From assembly GCA_905204225.1 (NCBI GenBank), contig CAJKZK010000089.1, positions 1 through 7,294 of the forward strand: a DNA stretch of 7,294 nt, read 5' to 3'. Positions 1 through 5,176 of this stretch are shown here, piece after piece. A program made the translations under genes and the position numbers. The notes under the pieces were generated by a model. It saw only the letters and a list, made by a program, of their open reading frames with translations, was not told the DNA's origin and did no database searches. The DNA is from an uncultured Bacillota bacterium (GTDB taxonomy: Bacteria; Bacillota_I; Bacilli_A; RFN20; CAG-449). Position 1 is the first letter of the stretch, and each line of letters starts with the position of its first letter.

Positions 1-31
1 TATTATAATAAATAAAGATTAATAAAATTTT

Positions 32-75
32 AAAAGAAAAAAATGGAAAGCGATTACATGATATTTTTTTCTTTT
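32..75. repeat. A/T-only inverted repeat, possible terminator of an upstream gene
   Basis: Positions 32-44 (AAAAGAAAAAAAT) are a perfect 13-base reverse complement of 63-75, separated by an 18-base loop, and the T-rich run continues to 79. A transcript arriving from the left could fold a hairpin leading into a U-rich tail, so this may be a weak or bidirectional terminator. The stem has only one G-C pair, and homopolymer tracts make such repeats likely by chance in DNA this A+T-rich. A curved or UP-element-like upstream promoter region is an equally good reading. Confidence 0.3.
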
Positions 76-80
76 TTTTA

Positions 81-110
81 TAGAAATTTTATAGTGTATT
101 AATATATAAT
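81..110 (+). promoter_or_regulatory. Putative sigma-A promoter of the riboswitch-controlled operon
   Basis: A perfect -10 hexamer TATAAT lies at 105-110. The best -35 candidate is TAGAAA at 81-86, which matches TTGACA at four of six positions with an 18-base spacer, and T-rich tracts lie just upstream. A start at about G117 would be 7 bases past the -10 box and 21 bases before aptamer helix P1, a sensible place for the promoter of a riboswitch mRNA. The -10 is convincing and the -35 is weak. A/T-rich DNA gives many TATAAT-like strings, so position relative to the aptamer is the main support. Confidence 0.5.
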
Positions 111-116
111 TTTTTT

Positions 117-135
117 GTCGAAAGATGAAATCGAC
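117..135 (+). other. Predicted 5'-terminal mRNA hairpin ahead of the riboswitch
   Basis: GTCGA at 117-121 is the reverse complement of TCGAC at 131-135, giving a 5-bp stem with a 9-base A-rich loop. If transcription starts at about 117, this stem sits at the very 5' end of the mRNA and ends two bases before aptamer helix P1 (138). Such stems can protect a leader from 5'-end-dependent decay or insulate aptamer folding. The stem itself is seen in the sequence; the role is inferred. Confidence 0.35.
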
Positions 136-137
136 AT

Positions 138-200
138 TTCGTATAATTACCCTAATTGGTGGGAAAGTCTCTACGCTGGACCGTAATCCAGCACTACGAA
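138..200 (+). promoter_or_regulatory. Purine riboswitch aptamer, guanine type
   Basis: The three-way junction of the purine riboswitch family can be traced. P1 is TTCGTA (138-143) with TACGAA (195-200). J1/2 is TAA, followed by P2 (147-153 with 160-166), whose core is CCC/GGG. The loop L2 ends in GG (158-159). J2/3 is GTCTCTAC (167-174), close to the conserved GTTTCTAC. P3 is GCTGG (175-179) with CCAGC (188-192), and its loop ACCGTAAT carries the conserved CCGTAA, so that C181-C182 can make the kissing pairs with G158-G159. J3/1 supplies the specificity base: C194, at the position called C74 in xpt, pairs with guanine or hypoxanthine, where adenine riboswitches have U. The contact bases equivalent to U22, U47 and U51 are all present (T144, T168, T172), arguing against the 2'-deoxyguanosine variants. 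Its place ahead of a purine nucleoside importer fits the family. Confidence 0.95.
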
Positions 201-223
201 TAAAGATCAATCATTGGAATATT

Positions 224-280
224 GTCTCTTTATAATAGACTTTCTTTTTGCTTTTAGGAAAGAAAAGGAGAAAGAAATAT
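224..280 (+). promoter_or_regulatory. Riboswitch expression platform: RBS-sequestering hairpin with competing anti-sequestor
   Basis: The ribosome binding site AGGAG (266-270) lies 10 bases before the ATG at 281. CTTTCTTTTT (240-249) can pair with 265-274, which contains the whole AGGAG (10 pairs, two of them G-U). A nested CTTT/AAAG helix (251-254 with 259-262) extends the hairpin. The same strand is wanted elsewhere: AGACTTTC (237-244) is the exact reverse complement of GAAAGTCT (163-170) in aptamer P2/J2/3, extended by two G-U pairs (161-162 with 245-246). The folds exclude each other. Guanine binding would hold 161-170 in the aptamer, free 240-249 and close the RBS; without ligand the long-range helix forms and the RBS is open. 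No U-run follows 274, so intrinsic termination is unlikely. The weak GTCT/AGAC stem (224-227 with 237-240) before TTTCTTTTT is the only terminator alternative. Pairings are read by eye, without energies. Confidence 0.65.
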
Positions 281-1492
281 ATGAAAAAAACAATCAAAAA
301 GATCTTACTTACATCATTACTTGCTACAACAGGTACATTAGCTCTTGCTTCATGTGATTTTGGCGGTAGTGATAAAATCAAAGTTGGATTAATCGCTTTA
401 CATGATGAAAACTCAACTTATGATAAGAACTTTATTGATGCTTTTAAAGCTGCTTGTGATGCTCAAGGAATGCAAGCAATTATTAGAACTGGTGTACCTG
501 AATCTGAAAAAGTTACTGAAACTGCTGATGATTTAGTTGATCAAGGTTGTAAATTTGTTTTTGCTGATTCATTTGGTCATGAAGCACATTTATTAAAAAC
601 TGCTAAAAAGAATCCAGAAGTTCAATTCTCACATGCAACAGGTACTACTGCTCATACAGAAAAAGTAGCTAATTTCCACAATGCTTTTGCTTCAATTTAT
701 GAAGGTAGATATTTAGCTGGTGTTGCTGCTGGATTAAAATTACAAGAAATGATTTCTAAAGATGCAAAAACATCTCATAAAATTGGTTATGCTGGTGCTT
801 ATCCTTATGCTGAAGTTATTTCTGGTTATACATCATATTTCTTAGGTGTTAGATCAATTGTTAGTGATGTAACTATGGATGTCACATTCACATCATCATG
901 GTATGATGAAACAGCTGAAAAGAACGCTGCAAATGCTTTAATTGAAGGTGGATGTTCAATTATTTCTCAACATGCTGACTCAATGGGTGCTCCAAGTGCT
1001 TGTGAAAAAGCAAAAGTTCCTAACATTTCATATAATGGATCAACAAAAAATGCTTGTCCAGATACATATATGGTTTCTTCAAGAATTAACTGGCAACCAT
1101 ATTTTGAATATTGCTTTAAAGCTGTCAAAGAAGGTACAGAAATTGCTACTGATTGGACAGGTGGATTAGGTGATACTCTTTATACTGGTTCAGTTTGTTT
1201 AGCTGAATTAGGTAATAATGTTGCTGCTGGTACAGAAACAAAATTAAATGAAGTTCATAAACAATTAAAAGAAGGAAAATTAAAAGTATTTGATTGTTCT
1301 AAATTTACTGTTGGTGGTAATGCTGTCACAACATTTATGGCTGATATTGATACTGATGATAATTTCACTCCTGATCTTGAAGCTGTCAAAACTGAAAATG
1401 GTGTAACATTTATTGATGAATCTACATTACGTTCAGCTCCATATTTTGCATTGGATATTGATGGTATTAATAGATTAGACAAAAAGAATTAA
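281..1492 (+). CDS. nupN: BMP/PnrA-family nucleoside-binding lipoprotein of an ABC importer
   Basis: This 403-residue protein is the extracellular solute receptor that captures nucleosides and hands them to the transporter encoded next door. A lysine-rich N terminus, a hydrophobic stretch (about 8-23) and a lipobox LASC with Cys25 mark a lipoprotein signal peptide; the mature protein would be anchored to the membrane by Cys25. The body follows the Bmp fold: first strand KIKVGLIAL (32-40), DSFG at 96-99 in the ligand-binding half, YEGRYLAG (139-146), the WYD segment at 207-209, and QHADS (230-234). The C-terminal part (FTVGGN onward, then RSAPYFALDIDGI) matches a subgroup common in Firmicutes that is longer than the roughly 350-residue minimum. 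The ATG at 281 is chosen because AGGAG lies 10 bases upstream and the signal peptide starts there; an upstream in-frame TTG at 248 only adds a charged leader. The guanine riboswitch in front supports a purine nucleoside substrate, probably guanosine or inosine, but the substrate is inferred. Confidence 0.93.
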   Translation: MKKTIKKILLTSLLATTGTLALASCDFGGSDKIKVGLIALHDENSTYDKNFIDAFKAACDAQGMQAIIRTGVPESEKVTETADDLVDQGCKFVFADSFGHEAHLLKTAKKNPEVQFSHATGTTAHTEKVANFHNAFASIYEGRYLAGVAAGLKLQEMISKDAKTSHKIGYAGAYPYAEVISGYTSYFLGVRSIVSDVTMDVTFTSSWYDETAEKNAANALIEGGCSIISQHADSMGAPSACEKAKVPNISYNGSTKNACPDTYMVSSRINWQPYFEYCFKAVKEGTEIATDWTGGLGDTLYTGSVCLAELGNNVAAGTETKLNEVHKQLKEGKLKVFDCSKFTVGGNAVTTFMADIDTDDNFTPDLEAVKTENGVTFIDESTLRSAPYFALDIDGINRLDKKN

Positions 1493-1511
1493 TTTAATAT
1501 TTTGTCTTTTT

Positions 1512-1552
1512 ACCCAAGAGCCAAAATTGACTCTTGGGTTTATTTGTTTTTT
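1512..1552 (+). terminator. Intergenic hairpin with T-rich tail, likely a partial terminator or attenuator
   Basis: ACCCAAGAG (1512-1520) pairs perfectly with CTCTTGGGT (1531-1539) around a 10-base loop, and is followed by a T-rich run interrupted by one A and one G, ending at 1552. This is the strongest hairpin in the window by G-C content and has the shape of a Rho-independent terminator. It lies between the receptor gene and the ATPase gene of one importer, with the ATPase RBS (1553-1557) directly after it. A leaky terminator or an RNA-stabilising 3' structure here would give more receptor than membrane complex, a common arrangement in binding-protein-dependent ABC operons. I see no convincing new promoter after it, so read-through must supply the downstream genes. 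Confidence 0.75.
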
Positions 1553-1564
1553 AGGAGAATGGAA

Positions 1565-3109
1565 ATGGAGTTAGAAAATAAAAAAATTGATATTTCTTTC
1601 AAAAATATTACTAAAAGATTTGGCGCTAATATTGCTAACAATAATATTTCTTTTGATATTTTTGAGGGTGAAATACTTGCTTTGCTTGGTGAAAATGGAA
1701 GTGGTAAAACTACTTTAATGAATATGTTAAGTGGTATTTATTTTCCTGATGAAGGAGATATTTTTGTACATGGTGAAAAAGCTAACATTAAATCTCCTCA
1801 TGATGCTTTTAAATATAATATTGGCATGATTCATCAACATTTTAAATTGATTGATACATTTACATGTTTAGAAAATATTGTTTTAGGAATTGAAGATAAG
1901 AATAAATCTAAATTAAAAATTGCTAAAGAATTAGTTAATGAAATCTTATCTAAATATGGATTTGTTCTTGATTTGAATAGAAAAGTATATGAGATGTCTG
2001 TTTCTGAAAAACAAACATTAGAAATTGTTAAAACTTTATATAGAGGTGCAAATACATTAATTCTTGATGAACCAACTGCAGTTTTAACTCCTAATGAAAT
2101 TGAAAAATTATTCAATGTTTTAAGAAATATGAAAAATGATGGTAAATCAATTATTATCATTACTCATAAATTGAATGAAGTTATGGAAATTTCTGACCGT
2201 GTTGTAGTTTTAAGAAAAGGTGAATATATTGGTGTTGTGAATACTTGTGATACTAATGAAAAAGCTTTAACTGAAATGATGGTTGGAAAGAAAGTTGAAT
2301 TAAATATTGATAGAAGCGAACCAATCAATCCAAAAGATAGATTAATTGTTAATAATTTAACTTGTAAAAATAGAGAAGGAATTAAAACTTTAGATGGTGT
2401 TTCTTTTACTGCTAAAAGTGGTGAAATATTAGGAATTGCTGGTATTTCTGGATCGGGTCAAAGAGAGATTTTAGAATCTATTGCTGGCTTAGTTAGACTT
2501 GAAAGTGGAGAAATTACATATATTAATCCTAAAACTAATGAAGAAGTTAATTTAAGAAATAAAACACCATTAGAAATTAGAGAAATGGGTGTTAGGTTAT
2601 CATTTGTTCCTGAAGATAGATTAGGAATGGGATTAGTTGGTAATATGGATATTATTGATAATATGATGTTAAGAAGTTATTCTAAAGGTCATAATTTATT
2701 TGTTGATAGATCTAAACCAACTGAACTTGCTAATAAAACTATTGAAGAATTAGAAGTAAAAACTCCTTCTGTTCATACTGCTGTAAGAAAATTATCTGGT
2801 GGAAATGTTCAAAAAGTTTTAGTTGGTAGAGAAATTGCTTCTTCTCCAAAAGTTTTAATGGTTGCTTATCCAGTTAGAGGCCTTGATATTAATTCATCTT
2901 ATATTATTTATCATTTATTAAATGAACAAAAACAAAAAGGTACATCTATTATTTATGTTGGAGAAGATTTAGATGTATTACTTGCTTTAAGTGATAGAAT
3001 TTTAGTTTTATGTCAAGGAAGAGTGAATGGTATAGTTGATGCTAGAACTACTACTAAAGAAGAAGTTGGTTTGTTAATGACTAATTTAGTTAATAAGGAG
3101 GCCTTATAA
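1565..3109 (+). CDS. nupO: Nucleoside ABC importer ATPase with two nucleotide-binding domains (NupO/YufO-like)
   Basis: This 514-residue cytoplasmic ATPase powers nucleoside uptake and, like YufO (about 510 residues), joins two ATP-binding domains in one chain. Domain 1 has Walker A GENGSGKT (42-49, Lys48), Q-loop Gln91, Walker B LILDEP (165-170, Asp168-Glu169) and His201 in the H-loop. Domain 2 has a degenerate Walker A, GISGSGQ (293-299, Gln for Lys), an intact signature LSGGNVQ (410-416), then YPVRGLD and GEDLD in place of a true Walker B and H-loop. That asymmetry is normal for sugar/nucleoside importers of this type. More unusual, the domain 1 signature reads SVSEKQ (145-150), where relatives have Gly at Ser147. 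ATG 1565 is chosen because TTAGGAG (1551-1557) is 7 bases upstream; ATG 1559 would be 1 base from it, and a longer in-frame start near 1502 would put the hairpin inside the gene. The RBS of the next gene lies in its last codons. Confidence 0.94.
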   Translation: MELENKKIDISFKNITKRFGANIANNNISFDIFEGEILALLGENGSGKTTLMNMLSGIYFPDEGDIFVHGEKANIKSPHDAFKYNIGMIHQHFKLIDTFTCLENIVLGIEDKNKSKLKIAKELVNEILSKYGFVLDLNRKVYEMSVSEKQTLEIVKTLYRGANTLILDEPTAVLTPNEIEKLFNVLRNMKNDGKSIIIITHKLNEVMEISDRVVVLRKGEYIGVVNTCDTNEKALTEMMVGKKVELNIDRSEPINPKDRLIVNNLTCKNREGIKTLDGVSFTAKSGEILGIAGISGSGQREILESIAGLVRLESGEITYINPKTNEEVNLRNKTPLEIREMGVRLSFVPEDRLGMGLVGNMDIIDNMMLRSYSKGHNLFVDRSKPTELANKTIEELEVKTPSVHTAVRKLSGGNVQKVLVGREIASSPKVLMVAYPVRGLDINSSYIIYHLLNEQKQKGTSIIYVGEDLDVLLALSDRILVLCQGRVNGIVDARTTTKEEVGLLMTNLVNKEAL

Positions 3110-4192
3110 ATGAAAAATAAAGAACCTTTATTTCATATTAGTAAAAGAGTAAATATATCTTGGCAAAAGTCTTTATTAATAAAAGGTGGAGCTATTTTAT
3201 CCGCACTTATTTTATGTTGCATACTTCTTTTATGTATTGCACAAGCTAATCCTTTTGAAGTAATCGCTCAAATGTTCTTAGGTAATTTTGGTACTCCAAG
3301 AAGAATTTGGATGTTGCTTAAAGATATGTCTTTATTATTAATAGTAGCGTTAGCTTTAGTTCCTGCTTTTAAAATGAAGTTTTGGAATTTAGGTGGAAAT
3401 GGTCAAATTTTAATGGGAACATTAGCTAGTATTATATGTATGTTTTATATGGGTAATGCAGGTATTAGCGATTTAATTATTATTCCTTGCATGATTGTTT
3501 GTAGTATATTAGCAGGTGTTATTTGGGCAGTTATACCAGCAATTTTTAAAGCAATTTTTAATACTAATGAATCATTGTTTTCTTTAATGTTAAATTATGT
3601 TGCTAGTGGCTTAGTTACTGTATTTTTAACTATTGCTGTTAAAACTGGATCTGGAACTTTGGGTATTGTAAATGCTGGTAATTTAGTTGTTATCGGTAAT
3701 GATTATATGTTGACTATTTTAGTGGCTATTGTAATTTTTGGTTTTATGTTTAGTTATTTAAAATATTCTAAACATGGATATGAATTAACTGTAGTTGGTG
3801 AAAGTGAACAAACTGCTAAATATATTGGTATTAATGTTAGAAAAGTTGTTATTAGAACATTAGTTTTATCAGGAGCAATATGTGGAATTGTTGGTTTACT
3901 TATTGCTGGATCATTATCTCATACAGTTAATACTGAAAGTGCTAATAATATGGGCTTTACAGCAATTATGGTTACATGGCTTGGAAAATGTAATCCTCTT
4001 TACATGGTAGGAACTTCATTTTTAGTTTCTTTCCTTTCTAGAGGTATGCAACAAGTACAAACTTATTGTGGATTAACTAATAATGCAATTTCTGATATTG
4101 CACTTGGTGTTATGTATTTCTTTATTATTGGTTGTGATTTCTTTGTTAATTATAAAATTATGTTTAGACGTAATAAAAAGGAGGAAAAATAA
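3110..4192 (+). CDS. nupP: Nucleoside ABC transporter permease 1 (NupP/YufP-like)
   Basis: This 360-residue integral membrane protein is one of the two pore-forming subunits, expected to pair with the product of the next gene. It belongs to the branched-chain amino acid/ribose-type permease family. Hydrophobic segments lie near residues 23-45, 69-87, 95-114, 120-145, 158-177, 196-216, 249-269, 282-305 and 325-347. Family landmarks include FWNLGGNGQILMG (91-103), NESLFSLMLNYVA (153-165) and the cytoplasmic coupling-helix segment VVGESEQTAKYIGIN (228-242) that would dock on the ATPase. The C terminus is a short basic tail (RRNKKEEK). The ATG immediately follows the TAA of the ATPase gene, and AAGGAGG (3095-3101) inside that gene's end is 8 bases upstream, which fixes the start and indicates coupled expression. 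Family and topology are clear; the substrate comes from gene context. Confidence 0.93.
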   Translation: MKNKEPLFHISKRVNISWQKSLLIKGGAILSALILCCILLLCIAQANPFEVIAQMFLGNFGTPRRIWMLLKDMSLLLIVALALVPAFKMKFWNLGGNGQILMGTLASIICMFYMGNAGISDLIIIPCMIVCSILAGVIWAVIPAIFKAIFNTNESLFSLMLNYVASGLVTVFLTIAVKTGSGTLGIVNAGNLVVIGNDYMLTILVAIVIFGFMFSYLKYSKHGYELTVVGESEQTAKYIGINVRKVVIRTLVLSGAICGIVGLLIAGSLSHTVNTESANNMGFTAIMVTWLGKCNPLYMVGTSFLVSFLSRGMQQVQTYCGLTNNAISDIALGVMYFFIIGCDFFVNYKIMFRRNKKEEK

Positions 4193-5164
4193 ATGTTTTT
4201 TAATGCTATTTTACCTAGTGCGATTGCGATTGCTACTGTCTTTTTATATGGTTGTCTAGGTGAGACTTTAATGGAAAAAGTTGGACATTTAAATTTAGGT
4301 ATTCCAGGTATTATGTGTATGGGTACATTTGGAGGATGTTTAGGTGTTAGTCTTTATATGAGTAATTTTAAAGATAATCCAATGGCTGCTAATTGGTTTT
4401 TACTTGTTTTTATTGCTATTATTTTATCATTCATTTTTGCTGCTATAGGTGGACTTATTTATGCTTTTATTACTGTTACTTTAAAATGTAATCAAAATGT
4501 TACAGGTTTAGCATTAACTACTTTTGGTGCAGGATTTGTTGATTATTTTATGAATTCAATTGATAAAACTTATTTTGCTTATGCTAGTAAAATTTTTAAA
4601 TATCATTTACCTTTTGGTGATAATTTAGGAGCATTTGGAAATATATTTATTAATCATGGTATTTTAGTTTATTTGGCTCTTGTTTTAGCTATTGTAGCAG
4701 CATTTGTCTTAAAGAAAACAAGAATAGGTTTATCTTTAAGAGCAATTGGAGAAAATCCTGCTACTGCAGATGCTGCAGGCATAAATGTTAATAAATATAA
4801 ATATATTACTATTACATTGGGTTCTGGTATTGCAGGACTTGGTGGTTTATTTTATGTTATGGATTATGTTGGTGGAAGTTGGGAAAATTCTGGAACAATT
4901 CAAGCATTTGGTTGGTTAGCAATTGCGTTAGTTATCTTTAGTATTTGGAAACCTGGTTTTGCTATTATAGGTTCTATTATTTTTGGTGTTTTATTTGTTG
5001 TTCCAAGTTATTTAACTGGAATTTCTAATGTGACTAAAAATATATTATCGATGTTACCATATATTGTTACAATTGTTGTTTTAATTATTACAAGTATTGT
5101 AGGTAAACAAAGTGTTCAACCACCAGCTTCACTTGGTGTATCATATTTTAGAGAAGATAGATAA
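4193..5164 (+). CDS. nupQ: Nucleoside ABC transporter permease 2 (NupQ/YufQ-like)
   Basis: This 323-residue protein is the second membrane subunit; relatives are close to 320 residues, so it appears complete. Hydrophobic segments lie near 5-23, 36-56, 68-97, 102-119, 153-173, 203-223, 238-251, 254-275 and 284-304. Recognisable family stretches are GHLNLGIPGIMCMG (31-44), the motif NVTGLALTTFG (102-112), the coupling-helix segment RAIGENPATADAAGINV (183-199) and the C-terminal PPASLGVSYFRED, typical of YufQ homologues. It starts at the base after the stop of permease 1, with AAGGAGG (4178-4184) 8 bases upstream, so the two permeases are almost certainly translated together in matched amounts. 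No truncation or frameshift is visible. Confidence 0.93.
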   Translation: MFFNAILPSAIAIATVFLYGCLGETLMEKVGHLNLGIPGIMCMGTFGGCLGVSLYMSNFKDNPMAANWFLLVFIAIILSFIFAAIGGLIYAFITVTLKCNQNVTGLALTTFGAGFVDYFMNSIDKTYFAYASKIFKYHLPFGDNLGAFGNIFINHGILVYLALVLAIVAAFVLKKTRIGLSLRAIGENPATADAAGINVNKYKYITITLGSGIAGLGGLFYVMDYVGGSWENSGTIQAFGWLAIALVIFSIWKPGFAIIGSIIFGVLFVVPSYLTGISNVTKNILSMLPYIVTIVVLIITSIVGKQSVQPPASLGVSYFREDR

Positions 5165-5176
5165 GGAGGATGAATT

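Noticed and set aside
138..200. Adenine or 2'-deoxyguanosine specificity of the aptamer
   Set aside because: The specificity base is C (194), not U, and the bases equivalent to U47 and U51 are unchanged, whereas the Mesoplasma-type 2'-deoxyguanosine aptamers alter J2/3.
19..210. Minus-strand reading frame of 63 codons over the leader
   Set aside because: It runs antisense through the riboswitch, is low-complexity (Lys/Phe/Ile), and shows no RBS or family resemblance.
240..250. Transcription terminator as the riboswitch expression platform
   Set aside because: The only stem before the T-run (GTCT/AGAC, 224-227 with 237-240) has 4 pairs with a 9-base loop, far weaker than the RBS-covering hairpin; kept only as an alternative.
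248..280. In-frame TTG start giving an 11-residue longer receptor
   Set aside because: It has no ribosome binding site of its own, it would place AGGAG inside the coding region, and the lipoprotein signal peptide begins at the ATG at 281.
942..1169. Short reading frame inside the receptor gene, and minus-strand frames at 1255-1482, 1834-2160 and 6136-6468
   Set aside because: These are overlapping shadows of well-supported genes with no recognisable domains or initiation signals.
1502..1564. Longer N terminus for the ATPase (from about 1502, or ATG 1559)
   Set aside because: This would translate through the intergenic hairpin and RBS; ATG 1559 is one base after AGGAG, while ATG 1565 has ideal spacing and gives the usual family length.
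5170..5176. ATG at 5170 as the glutamine synthetase start
   Set aside because: It is out of frame with the enzyme and directly touches AAGGAGG; ATG 5177 is in frame with proper spacing.
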